NCBI RefSeq assembly: GCF_010500865.1
Contig: NZ_JAAAWN010000007.1
Location: 56,255 to 120,254, forward strand
Length of the DNA stretch: 64,000 nucleotides
Source of the DNA: Alteromonas profundi
Lineage (GTDB): Bacteria; Pseudomonadota; Gammaproteobacteria; Enterobacterales; Alteromonadaceae
Direction: 5' to 3'
Shown: piece after piece, positions 25,657 through 34,504 of the stretch
How positions within the stretch are numbered: the stretch's first letter is position 1
How the letters are laid out: every line of letters starts with the position of its first letter
The notes under the pieces: generated by a model
The model's input: only the letters and a program-made list of their open reading frames with translations
Told to the model about the DNA's origin: nothing
Database searches by the model: none
Translations under genes and position numbers: made by a program

Positions 25657-26484
25657 GTGTTGAGTAATGAGGCCTCTACGCCAGCACCCATTCAACAGCC
25701 GCTTCCGTTAGCGTTTGTTAATGGTGAAGCGCTGATTGAAAAACCGGAAGACCTATTTATTCCGCCTGACGCCCTTGAGGTGATACTAGACACCTTTGAA
25801 GGGCCGTTAGACTTATTGCTCTATCTTATTAGAAAGCAAAAGTTTGACATTACCACATTGCCCATCGCCGTAGTTACTAAGCAGTATATGGAATATGTTG
25901 ATGCCATGATGGCCTTGAAGCTTGAGTTGGCGGCGGAATATTTGCTAATGGCCGCCATTCTAGCTGAAATTAAATCGCGATTGTTGCTACCAAAACGTAG
26001 CGATGAAAGCGATGATGAGGGCGATCCTAGGGCTGAACTTATACGTCGTCTTAGGGAATATGAGCTTGTTAAGAACGCAGCGGAAGATTTAGACGCCCAA
26101 CCACGTTTGGAGCGCGATTTATTTATACCCAATGTTGCACTTAGTGAGAGTATCGCGCCAGTGCGGGTAGACCCCAGCGTGAGCTTAGCGGAAATTGTCT
26201 TAGCCTTTAGTGGTGCGATGAAGCGCGCAGCGGCGTTTGAACATCATACTATCGAGCGCGAAGCGTTAAGTACCAGAGAGCGAATGTCCTACATATTAAG
26301 CATAGTAACGAAAGACCAATTTACTCCCTTGGAGGCGTTGTTTACCCTTGAGGAAGGGAAATCTGGTGTGGTGGTAAGCTTTCTTGCACTCTTAGAGTTG
26401 GTAAAAGAACAATTAATATTTTGCATTCAGGCAGGTCCTTATGCGCGAATTCATGTAAAATTGGGTAGCCATGAAGAAGATTAA
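25657..26484 (+). CDS. scpA: Segregation and condensation protein A
   Basis: A 275-residue kleisin that bridges SMC heads in the bacterial condensin. The N-terminal part has the hallmark LDTFEGPLDLLLYLIRKQKFDI and VTKQYMEYVDAM. MAAILAEIKSRLLLPK follows, then an acidic linker and the C-terminal winged-helix region (SIVTKDQFTPLEALF, VVSFLALLELVKEQLI). The start is GTG 25657, 4 bases after AAGGA; a TTG follows directly. It overlaps scpB by 14 bases. Confidence 0.93.
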   Translation: MLSNEASTPAPIQQPLPLAFVNGEALIEKPEDLFIPPDALEVILDTFEGPLDLLLYLIRKQKFDITTLPIAVVTKQYMEYVDAMMALKLELAAEYLLMAAILAEIKSRLLLPKRSDESDDEGDPRAELIRRLREYELVKNAAEDLDAQPRLERDLFIPNVALSESIAPVRVDPSVSLAEIVLAFSGAMKRAAAFEHHTIEREALSTRERMSYILSIVTKDQFTPLEALFTLEEGKSGVVVSFLALLELVKEQLIFCIQAGPYARIHVKLGSHEED

Positions 26485-27067
26485 CACCGCCCAGCTTAAA
26501 CAATTGGTTGAAGCCGCTATTTTTGTGGCCGAGAAGCCGATATCAAAACAAGAGCTTAAAGACTCGGTGTTAGGTGAATTTGAGGTGGCGGATAGAACGC
26601 TAAGCAAGATAGTAAACGAGCTTCAACGGGATTATCAGCCCCGTGGCATTCAGCTAGTGGAGGTGGCAAGTGGCTATCGTTTTCAATCGCTGGATGCATT
26701 AAGCCCGTGGCTTAGTAAGCTGTGGCAAGAAAATGCGCCAAAATATTCCCGCGCCATGTTGGAAACCTTAGCGCTGATCGCCTATCGCCAACCAATTACT
26801 CGCGGAGAGATTGAGCAAGTGAGAGGGGTGGCGGTAAGTAGCAATATTATGAAAACACTCACAGAACGAGGTTGGGTTAGTTTGGTGGGCCATAAAGAAG
26901 TGCCAGGAAGGCCTGCTTTATACGCCACAACAAAAACTTTTTTGGACTATTTTTCGTTGTCTTCACTATCAGATCTTCCTAGTGCCGACGCATTTGAAAC
27001 AATGACGGAAAATGAACAATCATCCTCGTCGCTTAAGGTGTTAAATGAGGCACCGTCTAATCAATAA
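26471..27067 (+). CDS. scpB: Segregation and condensation protein B
   Basis: A 198-residue protein with two winged-helix domains that binds ScpA in the SMC complex. Characteristic are LKQLVEAAIFVAEKPIS, VEVASGYRFQS, and the very conserved second-domain motif LETLALIAYRQPITRGEIEQVRGV with RGWVSLVGHKEVPGRPALYATT. Overlap with scpA by 14 bases implies translational coupling. rluB follows by 44 bp. Confidence 0.94.
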   Translation: MKKINTAQLKQLVEAAIFVAEKPISKQELKDSVLGEFEVADRTLSKIVNELQRDYQPRGIQLVEVASGYRFQSLDALSPWLSKLWQENAPKYSRAMLETLALIAYRQPITRGEIEQVRGVAVSSNIMKTLTERGWVSLVGHKEVPGRPALYATTKTFLDYFSLSSLSDLPSADAFETMTENEQSSSSLKVLNEAPSNQ

Positions 27068-27111
27068 GACCGTGCGACCGTAAACAAGCAAAATAAAGAG
27101 TGATATAAACC

Positions 27112-28005
27112 ATGACTGAAAAGTTGCAAAAAGTACTGGCCAACCAAGGGCTAGGTTCGCGACGAGAAATGGAACGTTGGATAGAACAAGGGCGTGTATC
27201 GGTAAATGGCTCGGTGGCCACTTTAGGCGACCGCGTTGACGCAAGCGCGCAAATTCGCGTAGATGGCCACCTATTGTCCCGCCAAACAGAACAACCGGTT
27301 TGTCGTGTGCTTATGTATAACAAGCCGGAAGGTGAGCTATGTAGCCGTCACGATCCTGATGGTAGAGACACAGTATTTGATCGCTTGCCAGCCATTCGTC
27401 TTGGCCGCTGGATAACGGTGGGCCGGCTCGATATGAATACCAGTGGATTACTGTTATTCACTAACGATGGTGAACTGGCGAACCGCTTGATGCACCCTAA
27501 ATGTGAAGTAGAGCGTGAGTACGCTGTGCGTGTATTTGGTGAAGTGACCAATAAAACATTGAGTACCCTGCAAAAGGGGGTAATGCTGGATGATGGTGAA
27601 GCGAAGTTTTTAAGCATAGCTGGTAAGCCAACGCCCATCGATGCTGAAGAAGAAAGCATGAACCGCTGGTTCAACGTTACCCTTAAAGAGGGACGTAACC
27701 GTGAAGTTAGAAGGTTATGGGAATCGCAAGGCGTACAGGTTAGCCGCCTAATCCGAGTAAAATACGGGCCGTTAGAATTACAAAAGCGTTTGCCGCAAGG
27801 GGCGTGGGTAGAACTGGGCCTTGAAGATGTAAACGCATTGCGCGATATCGTTCAGTTGCCTGAAGAAACGCAGTCGATGGTAGACGTTCGTCAAAACAAG
27901 CTCGATCATGTTCGCTTAAGCCGCATGCGCCGCTCAGTGAAAAAGCACAAAATTCGTAAAGAGCAAACGGGTAAGAAACGTATTGGCAAGCACGCCAAAC
28001 GCTAA
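27112..28005 (+). CDS. rluB: 23S rRNA pseudouridine(2605) synthase RluB
   Basis: A 297-residue RsuA-family pseudouridine synthase. The N-terminal S4 domain ([31 protein letters not shown]) is followed by the catalytic region with [18 protein letters not shown], in which the Asp is the nucleophile. [20 protein letters not shown] follows. The basic tail ([20 protein letters not shown]) fits RluB. scpAB-rluB is a widely conserved cluster. The stop overlaps the convergent gene by 4 bases. Confidence 0.94.
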   Translation: MTEKLQKVLANQGLGSRREMERWIEQGRVSVNGSVATLGDRVDASAQIRVDGHLLSRQTEQPVCRVLMYNKPEGELCSRHDPDGRDTVFDRLPAIRLGRWITVGRLDMNTSGLLLFTNDGELANRLMHPKCEVEREYAVRVFGEVTNKTLSTLQKGVMLDDGEAKFLSIAGKPTPIDAEEESMNRWFNVTLKEGRNREVRRLWESQGVQVSRLIRVKYGPLELQKRLPQGAWVELGLEDVNALRDIVQLPEETQSMVDVRQNKLDHVRLSRMRRSVKKHKIRKEQTGKKRIGKHAKR

Positions 28006-28760
28006 CTGCACGCTTGATTCACCGCCACGCCATAATGCTGAGCCAGCATGTCTATGGTGTGGCGGTTTTCTTTTATAAACTGGTTTAAGGCATTAATCAC
28101 GCTGGGGTGAGATTGTGTCGATACCGCGTACTTAACCCCCGCAGCAGAAACATTTTCTGCGGTGGCCACTAAACTCGGTTCGTGGCCTAATTGCTTTAAC
28201 TGTTCCTCTATAGTAGCAATATTTAAATCTATTGCATCCACCATCCCTGTTAGCAACATTCGAGTAAGCACACGAATGGAGCTTTCATACGCTACTTCCA
28301 TCGAACCTTCTTCTATTCTAGCTTGCCATTTTTCTGCAACTGTAAAGCCGCTAAGTAGGCCCACAGTTGAAATTTCCTTTTTATCAATATACCGGTTTTT
28401 AGCCAGTACCACGGTGGTATCACATACTGTTATAAGTGGCTCGCTGTACATAAGCGTTTCGGAAGTGCTGTGTGTCCAGCGCGGATTATCGGGTAAGCGC
28501 AAATCAATAGCATGATCTTTAAACCAGTAGTTAAACCGTTGAAGGGGAAGGGGGATAAAGTCTAACTCTATTTGATTTTTCTGCGCAAAACGCACAAATA
28601 TGTCGCTAAATAATCCACGATGTGAATTGGTAGTAAAGTCCATGACAGGGTAATAATTCATGTTCTCTACGCCAACCCGCAGCACATTTTTTTCGTTCGC
28701 ATGCACGCCCATAGGTACTAGATACAGGCTAAAGAGCAGAAATAATATCGATTTTCGCAT
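28002..28760 (-). CDS. Periplasmic amino-acid-type solute-binding protein
   Basis: A 252-residue protein with a signal peptide ([16 protein letters not shown]). It has a family 3 extracellular solute-binding pattern: [17 protein letters not shown] at the start, [24 protein letters not shown] and [13 protein letters not shown] in the middle, then a final [13 protein letters not shown] helix. No permease or ATPase lies next to it, as is common for the many orphan binding-like proteins of Alteromonadales. The ligand is unknown. It converges on rluB with 4 bases shared. Confidence 0.75.
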   Translation of the reverse strand: MRKSILFLLFSLYLVPMGVHANEKNVLRVGVENMNYYPVMDFTTNSHRGLFSDIFVRFAQKNQIELDFIPLPLQRFNYWFKDHAIDLRLPDNPRWTHSTSETLMYSEPLITVCDTTVVLAKNRYIDKKEISTVGLLSGFTVAEKWQARIEEGSMEVAYESSIRVLTRMLLTGMVDAIDLNIATIEEQLKQLGHEPSLVATAENVSAAGVKYAVSTQSHPSVINALNQFIKENRHTIDMLAQHYGVAVNQACS

Positions 28761-28955
28761 GTTATTTTTTATTATTATTAGTATGGACCGGAAGGATACT
28801 TATTCAATTAAGGTAAGGCTACCTTTTTTACCATTCAACCTTAGTTAAGCAAAGTTCAGCTATCTTTACGAATGTAGAGTAAAGGCGATCTCCTTGCCAT
28901 GCGACTGCGTAGCAAAGCATACGAATCAAATGTTGCACATTGTAAGGAGTTAATC

Positions 28956-29759
28956 ATGAAGCATATGCCACAGATAGGAATGGGAACATTTCGTCTAGAG
29001 GGAACAGAAGCTACGCAAGCGGTAACTGATGCATTAAATGTAGGGTTTAGGCACGTTGATACCGCGCAGTTTTATGGCAATGAAGAAAATGTAGGTGATG
29101 CGATTAAGACGAGCGGCATCGCTCGTTCCGATCTTTTTGTTACTACAAAAGTGTGGCATGAGTCGCTAGGTAAAGATAAATTTATGCCAAGTGTGCATGA
29201 GAGCTTGGCAAAACTTAAGCTAGAGTATGTTGATTTACTGCTTATCCATTGGCCTTACCCTGGCGATGATATTTCTTTAGAAAGCTACCTAAAAAACTTG
29301 AAAGAGGCCAAAGAACAAGGTTTAGCACGCCATATCGGTGTTTCAAACTTTACGATCGAATTACTAGAGCAAGCTGAAGCTATTTTGGGCAAAGGCGAAA
29401 TTTATACCAACCAAATAGAATTGCACCCGTTCATGCAAAACCGACAGGTGGTAGAAGTTTGTCGGCAAAAAGATATTCGCGTTACCGGTTATATGCCATT
29501 CGCAGTGGGGAAAATAATGAAAAATGATGGGTTAAAAGCGATTGCAGATGCACATGACACGACGCCCGCTCAGGTAGTATTAGCATGGATGGACAAGCGA
29601 AACATTCACGCCATCCCGTCCTCAACAAATAAAAAGCATCTTGCGCAAAACATAGCTTATACCGATATAACGTTAACAAACGAAGAGTTAGCCACCATCG
29701 ATGACTTAGACAACGGGGAGCGTATTGTCGACCCTGATTTTGCCCCTAAATGGGATTGA
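28956..29759 (+). CDS. dkgB: Aldo/keto reductase, DkgB-like
   Basis: A 267-residue NADPH-dependent (alpha/beta)8 reductase of dicarbonyls such as 2,5-diketo-gluconate or methylglyoxal. The start ATG 28956 has AAGGAG 8 bases upstream and gives the exact length of E. coli DkgB; the longer frame from 28899 is not needed. Catalytic tetrad: Asp in GFRHVDTAQFYGNEENVG with its Tyr, Lys in VTTKVWHES, and His in LLIHWPYPG. The nucleotide region is AIPSSTNKKHLAQNI. It is a single-gene unit. Confidence 0.88.
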   Translation: MKHMPQIGMGTFRLEGTEATQAVTDALNVGFRHVDTAQFYGNEENVGDAIKTSGIARSDLFVTTKVWHESLGKDKFMPSVHESLAKLKLEYVDLLLIHWPYPGDDISLESYLKNLKEAKEQGLARHIGVSNFTIELLEQAEAILGKGEIYTNQIELHPFMQNRQVVEVCRQKDIRVTGYMPFAVGKIMKNDGLKAIADAHDTTPAQVVLAWMDKRNIHAIPSSTNKKHLAQNIAYTDITLTNEELATIDDLDNGERIVDPDFAPKWD

Positions 29760-29799
29760 TACGAAAAGTATTCCGGTGAGTAAACCGTAGGGCGTGCTT

Positions 29800-30369
29800 T
29801 TACGCGCCCTCTTCTGGATAAACTTTCCTAATAATTTTGGCAGGGTTTCCGCCGATAACCACGTTATCGCCAAAACTTTTCGTTACTACCGCGCCAGAGG
29901 CCACCACTACATTATCGCCTAAGGTTACCCCGGGATTTATCACCGCCATACCGCCAATCCAGCAGTTATTGCCCAATGTGATAGGCTTAGCATACTCGAT
30001 ACCGCTAGCCCGAGCGACAGGATCTATAGGGTGGGTTGCGGTGTAAATTCCAACTTGTGGGGCAATCATGCAATTGTCACCAATAGTGACTTTGGCTGCG
30101 TCTAGAATGACACAATTAAAATTTGCATAAAAATTCTCGCCTACGGAAATATTTTCCCCATAGTCGCACTTGAACATAGACTCAATATAAAGGCGCTTTC
30201 CTGTTTTAGCGAACAGTGATTTGAGCAAGCGTGTACGGGCTTTATGCTCAGTTTGGCACGTGCTATTGAGGATATCTAGTTGCTGGCGACATACTTTGCG
30301 TAATTGAGTGAGCGTCTTATCGGAAGGGTAGTACAACTCGCCAGCAAGCATTTTTTGTTGTTCTGTCAT
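29800..30369 (-). CDS. maa: Maltose/galactoside O-acetyltransferase-type hexapeptide protein
   Basis: A 189-residue acetyl-CoA-dependent sugar O-acetyltransferase. The N-terminal [14 protein letters not shown] helix region is the Mac domain. The left-handed beta helix has hexapeptide repeats ([38 protein letters not shown] with the catalytic His), then [33 protein letters not shown] and [10 protein letters not shown]. The natural acceptor sugar is not determined by sequence. It is convergent with dkgB. Confidence 0.85.
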   Translation of the reverse strand: MTEQQKMLAGELYYPSDKTLTQLRKVCRQQLDILNSTCQTEHKARTRLLKSLFAKTGKRLYIESMFKCDYGENISVGENFYANFNCVILDAAKVTIGDNCMIAPQVGIYTATHPIDPVARASGIEYAKPITLGNNCWIGGMAVINPGVTLGDNVVVASGAVVTKSFGDNVVIGGNPAKIIRKVYPEEGA

Positions 30370-30398
30370 AGCTTCAACGTTAAGTAAAAGCCAGCACC

Positions 30399-31067
30399 TT
30401 ACTGTTTAGATGAATACCTGACAATAACTTTTTGTTGATGATCGGCGTTTTCTAAATTGAGTTCGACAGGACGTTCAAGAATGATGTTACCTTCAAGAAG
30501 CACGGTAGAAGCTATTGATAAGGTTGGCATGCTATCTGTATCGAACCAACGGCTCTCAGGCTTGTGATAAATAATATCACCCACTATGACACTTTCGCCT
30601 TCAACGGATATATCCCCGTTGAGACTTTCAATGTTTTTGCCAATATGGGTAGTAGAAAGCACGATATCGCCGTTTATCGTTTCTATGGAGTTAGTGATCT
30701 GGCCTTTATTATCAATAAAAATATCACCATTTACCGTTTCTATACTTTGTGCAACACGAAAATGAGTACCAGCATCTATATCACCATTAACGATATCGAT
30801 GGAATTAACCTGTACATGGTCTTCTATATCTAAACTACCATTTACGATACTAATATCATCGGCGCGGGCATGGCTATCCAGTTCCACATTACCGTTAACG
30901 GATGAAATGTTACCCGCATAATCATGCTCGTCTACGTCTATATTACCTAAAACACTGCTAATTCCGTCGCCTTCAAAACCTTGACCGCTGTCTATATGAA
31001 TTAAACAGCCAGATAAAAACGTGGTTGAGCAGATCAGTAAGGCAGCAGTGAGGGGAGTCTTTGTCAT
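30399..31067 (-). CDS. Repeat-containing lipoprotein, predicted beta-solenoid
   Basis: A 222-residue lipoprotein starting at ATG 31067 with AAGGAC upstream; the lipobox is FLSGCL. The body holds about seven repeats of 18-19 residues with the core [I/S]xxVNGxxxI ([63 protein letters not shown]). This pattern is like DUF4097/bactofilin-type solenoids. No enzymatic residues are seen. It may be an envelope-associated scaffold or adhesin-like protein. Upstream lies the large repeat array. Confidence 0.75.
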   Translation of the reverse strand: MTKTPLTAALLICSTTFLSGCLIHIDSGQGFEGDGISSVLGNIDVDEHDYAGNISSVNGNVELDSHARADDISIVNGSLDIEDHVQVNSIDIVNGDIDAGTHFRVAQSIETVNGDIFIDNKGQITNSIETINGDIVLSTTHIGKNIESLNGDISVEGESVIVGDIIYHKPESRWFDTDSMPTLSIASTVLLEGNIILERPVELNLENADHQQKVIVRYSSKQ

Positions 31068-31305
31068 GGTAAGTCCTTGTAGCTTATTTTTATGGATATA
31101 GAGCACATGTGTGGTATTAACTTACTGAAAAGCAACGTATATGCCATTATAAATTTTCGTTTAAAATCAGTAAGCTAAGGTTGTTGTGAAAAGGTTGACA
31201 TAAATTAAATAAACGATGGCACTAAATAACGACAATATTCGCTAACCATTAGTCATTTTCACACTCACCCAGCCCTAGGCATTCAACGTTCGCTCTCCGC
31301 AAATA

Positions 31306-31740
31306 GGACAGTCGCAAATAGGACAGTCACACATTCGCATAGTGATTAAATTGGACAGTCATAGTTTGCGGGCTATTTAGTGCAAGGAACGCTAAGTAGG
31401 ACAGTCATAAATATTCGCATAAGGGTTAAATTGGACAGTCATAGTTTGCGGGCTATTTAGTGCAAGGTACGCTAAGTAGGACAGTCACACATTCGCATAG
31501 GGATTAAATTGGACAGTCATAGTTTGCGGTCTATTTTGTGCAAGGTGCACGAAGTAGGACAGTCATACATATTCGCATAATGCACGAAGTAGGACAGTCA
31601 TGAATATTCGCATAAGGGTTAAATTGGACAGTCATAGTTTGCGGGCTAATTTGTGCAAGGTACGCTAAGTAGGACAGTCACACATATTCGCATACGGGTT
31701 AAATTGGACAGTCATAGTTCGCGGGCTAATTTGCGCAAGG
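31306..31740 (+). repeat. Cluster 5: tandem array of 12 GGACAGTC copies, period about 80 bp
   Basis: Exact copies start at 31306, 31321, 31353, 31399, 31433, 31479, 31511, 31557, 31592, 31626, 31672 and 31706. Spacings alternate 46 and 32-35 bp, so the real unit is about 80 bp. One half-unit is TAGGACAGTCACACATATTC..AAGGGTTAAAT and the other TGGACAGTCATAGTTTGCGG..GCAAGGTACGCTAAG. The array lies upstream of both divergent neighbours. The rest of the 887-bp gap (31068-31305 and 31741-31954) has no gene; 31800-31855 carries short TTTGCACTTG-like repeats. Confidence 0.9.
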
Positions 31741-31954
31741 TGCGCGTAATTTGCGTATACCATAGGTGAGTTTTTACCGTGCCTTGAAAGACGGCGCGTT
31801 GTTTGCACTTGTTTGCACTTATTAGCAGTTGTTTTCAAATGTTTGCGGTTGATTTCACTAACGCAGCTTATAGTAAGTATATTAATTAGGTTGTGTGAAA
31901 GTAACCAGTTAATGGATTAAGGGAAAATAGAATGATGTTTTTGGAAAGTTACTT

Positions 31955-33250
31955 ATGCTAGATAAATCTGCCCAACTCAACCAAGCTAAACGTATGGCTC
32001 TTGCTTGTCTGATTTTTGCTGCAGTGGTGTTTGTTGCGGCCACTTGTACCCAAGTCTATTTCCCACAACTGGCGCAGTCAAAATGGTTAGGGTTAGTTAA
32101 AATGGCGAGCGAAGCGGCCCTTATCGGTGGGTTGGCAGATTGGTTTGCTGTCACAGCGTTGTTTAAACCGATACCTCGAAAGTATCCAATTCCTCACACC
32201 AATATTGTCGCTAACAATAAACATGCTATTGCTGATAATTTAGCATTGTTTGTTAAAGAAAAATTCTTTCACGTTACAGCCATTGAGCAACTTATTGCGT
32301 CCAGTCATCCGGCTAAAGGTGCCGGGAGGTGGCTGTCAAACGAACAACACGCTGCCAGGTTAAGTCGCTTTTTATGTGACGCACTCGCTGGAATGTTAAC
32401 TGTTTTAGACGATGCGCCGGTTAAACGCTTTATCGCGAAAACGGCGCAACGTGGTATTGAAGAGGTCGATTTAAGGCAACTTATTGCTACTGTTTTGGCA
32501 AGTGTAACCCGCGACAGGCAGCATCAAGTAATATTAGACAAATTGTTGGGTAAACTTGCGCAATTGCTCGCTGAACCTGATACCCAAGAATATATTGCTG
32601 AAACTTTAGTGGTGTGGCTGAAAACTGAACACTCGCGTATTGAAAAGTTATTGCCGTCTAGCTGGTTAAGCGAACAAGGGGCTTTGATTGCTGTGCGAGC
32701 AGTATCGCATATGCTAGATGATGTATATGCTGATGCACAGCATCCCCTTCGATACGCGTTTGATGAACAGGTGGACAGTTTTATTGAAGCCGTCAATAGC
32801 AGCGATGATATGGAACAAAAAATTTCCCAATTTAAGCAAAAGCTAATTCACGATCCTGCATTGAAACGTTATTTGAGTCACACCTGGAATTCACTTCAAC
32901 GCACTATGCTGACTTCGCTAAAAAATAAAGAAGGCAAGGTTGAAACGAAGGTGGCGGGGTGGTTGAAAGGGCTAGGTGACACCTTACTACATGATGACAG
33001 CTTAGCGAGCACTTTTGACGCTCACATCGGTGAGGCGGGCAAATATATGGCGCCAGAATTAGCTGAGTTTTTAACGCGCCATATTCGCGACACAATAAAC
33101 AGTTGGGATGAGTCAGAAATGGCCAGCCAAATAGAACTCAATATTGGGCGAGATCTACAAAAGGTAAGAATAAATGGCACAATTGTGGGCGGGTTAATAG
33201 GCGCCATTCTATTTGTAATTGAACAGGCAATATTCGCTAGTGCTGGGTAG
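31955..33250 (+). CDS. DUF445 family membrane protein (YjiN-like)
   Basis: A 431-residue inner-membrane protein. TM1 is at about 15-35, and the conserved DUF445 motif MASEAALIGGLADWFAVTALFKPIP spans a second hydrophobic segment at about 50-75. A long helical soluble domain follows, and the C-terminal helix (VGGLIGAILFVIEQAIF) closes the protein. The family role is unknown. It is preceded by the GGACAGTC array, whose direction agrees with this gene. Confidence 0.85.
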   Translation: MLDKSAQLNQAKRMALACLIFAAVVFVAATCTQVYFPQLAQSKWLGLVKMASEAALIGGLADWFAVTALFKPIPRKYPIPHTNIVANNKHAIADNLALFVKEKFFHVTAIEQLIASSHPAKGAGRWLSNEQHAARLSRFLCDALAGMLTVLDDAPVKRFIAKTAQRGIEEVDLRQLIATVLASVTRDRQHQVILDKLLGKLAQLLAEPDTQEYIAETLVVWLKTEHSRIEKLLPSSWLSEQGALIAVRAVSHMLDDVYADAQHPLRYAFDEQVDSFIEAVNSSDDMEQKISQFKQKLIHDPALKRYLSHTWNSLQRTMLTSLKNKEGKVETKVAGWLKGLGDTLLHDDSLASTFDAHIGEAGKYMAPELAEFLTRHIRDTINSWDESEMASQIELNIGRDLQKVRINGTIVGGLIGAILFVIEQAIFASAG

Positions 33251-33277
33251 CCTTTTCGGTACCTTAGCCCACTATTT

Positions 33278-33931
33278 CTAGAGTCTAGGAATGAGATGAA
33301 AGGCAAGGTTGGTGGCATCAACTTTGCCTTTTAAGCCGCCCTCTAGCGTAGTCGCTGATAATAACGCGATTTCGTAATAATCATTGTACAGAGACGAAAC
33401 CATAGATTCACTTACGCAAAAAGGCGGGCCTGGCAGTTGAGTTTGGTCATACTCAAATGTAATAAGCAGTTGCGGCGCATTATCGGTTATAGCGCGAATG
33501 TGTGCGCTGTAACGCTCGCGTAGCGATTGCGGTAACGCCACCAAGGCTGCGCGGTCGTAGACTCCCGTAATATTGCCGATATCATTAGCACTAAGTGAGA
33601 ATATATCACCCTGAAACACGGTGATATTTAACCCTTGATATAAGGTGGTATGCTTAAGCTCTGTTACTTTGGGTGTAATGTTTAATTCGTCGAACAATTG
33701 CGTGATAGCTAGCGCACTAAGCTCGGCACCTATTACTTCACAGCCTTTTGATGCCAACCAGCCCACGTCTTTACTTTTGCCACAAAGGGGAACGAAAACT
33801 CGCGGGTTAGCCGGTTGCAATAGCGTACTTGCATGTGCAAGTAATAACGCGTTGCCCTGTGGTTCATGAAAGCCAATTTGGTTGCTTTCCCACTTACTAT
33901 GCCAAAAGCTATGTTCCATATGTATTCTCAC
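33278..33931 (-). CDS. tpm: Thiopurine S-methyltransferase family protein
   Basis: A 217-residue SAM-dependent methyltransferase. Landmarks are WHSKWESNQIGFHEP, PRVFVPLCGKSKDVGWLASKGCEVIGAELS (SAM site with the motif I region) and NITGVYDRAALVALPQSLRERY. PPFCVSESMV follows. In bacteria this enzyme methylates thiopurines, and selenium or tellurium compounds in some species. It stands alone, convergent with the DUF445 gene. Confidence 0.93.
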   Translation of the reverse strand: MRIHMEHSFWHSKWESNQIGFHEPQGNALLLAHASTLLQPANPRVFVPLCGKSKDVGWLASKGCEVIGAELSALAITQLFDELNITPKVTELKHTTLYQGLNITVFQGDIFSLSANDIGNITGVYDRAALVALPQSLRERYSAHIRAITDNAPQLLITFEYDQTQLPGPPFCVSESMVSSLYNDYYEIALLSATTLEGGLKGKVDATNLAFHLIPRL

Positions 33932-34028
33932 TGTTTAGGCAGTTCAACGAATAGGCTACGCAGGCTGTATAAAATAAAACGCAACTACAGCCACATATTA
34001 AAAACGCGATGAATGTATTTAATGAACG

Positions 34029-34385
34029 TTAGCTGTCTAACGGAGTATCGAATTCTTCAGATAATTCAAAGTCACCTTCTACGGTGGCAACTTTACCGTC
34101 CACAAAGTTAATTACTAACTGCTTTTGAAAATCTTCGCCGCGTTTTCTCATTCCACGTTTCATATCGTACACATAGTACCAGGTCGAATCGTCAAAAGAG
34201 TCCTGCACCACTGGGTTACCTAAAACATAAATAACCTGTTCTTTGGTCATCCCAACCCGCAGTTTCTTAACGTCCCGTTGATCAAGAAAGTTTCCTTGCG
34301 GAACATCAATACGATATATCCAGTTTGAACAAGCGGTTGAGGTTAGTGTTATGCCAAGTATTACTAATAAGTGTTGCAACTTCAT
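34029..34385 (-). CDS. bamE: Outer membrane protein assembly factor BamE
   Basis: A 118-residue outer-membrane lipoprotein of the BAM complex. The start ATG 34385 gives a proper signal peptide MKLQHLLVILGITLTSTAC with lipid Cys19; the longer open frame from 34493 encodes no plausible signal. The SmpA/OmlA domain follows: YRIDVPQGNFLDQRDVKKLRVGMTKEQVIYVLGNP, then WYYVYDMKRG. It lies downstream of recN on the same strand, as in E. coli. Confidence 0.95.
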   Translation of the reverse strand: MKLQHLLVILGITLTSTACSNWIYRIDVPQGNFLDQRDVKKLRVGMTKEQVIYVLGNPVVQDSFDDSTWYYVYDMKRGMRKRGEDFQKQLVINFVDGKVATVEGDFELSEEFDTPLDS

Positions 34386-34504
34386 GCGTAAATCAGTCCA
34401 GTATTGCTTTTTATTTATTCCCCAACAACAAATAGATGGCTGGGGTGTTTTCGTGCAAGCGCGTTGGCATGCTACCTTGACAACTATGACCAATCAACTT
34501 CATT

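Noticed and set aside
31306..31740. CRISPR-like array
   Set aside because: The constant part is only 8 bases, the stretches between are themselves repeated rather than unique, and no cas genes are near.
34386..34493. N-terminal extension of BamE
   Set aside because: It would bury the lipoprotein signal peptide; ATG 34385 gives the normal family length.
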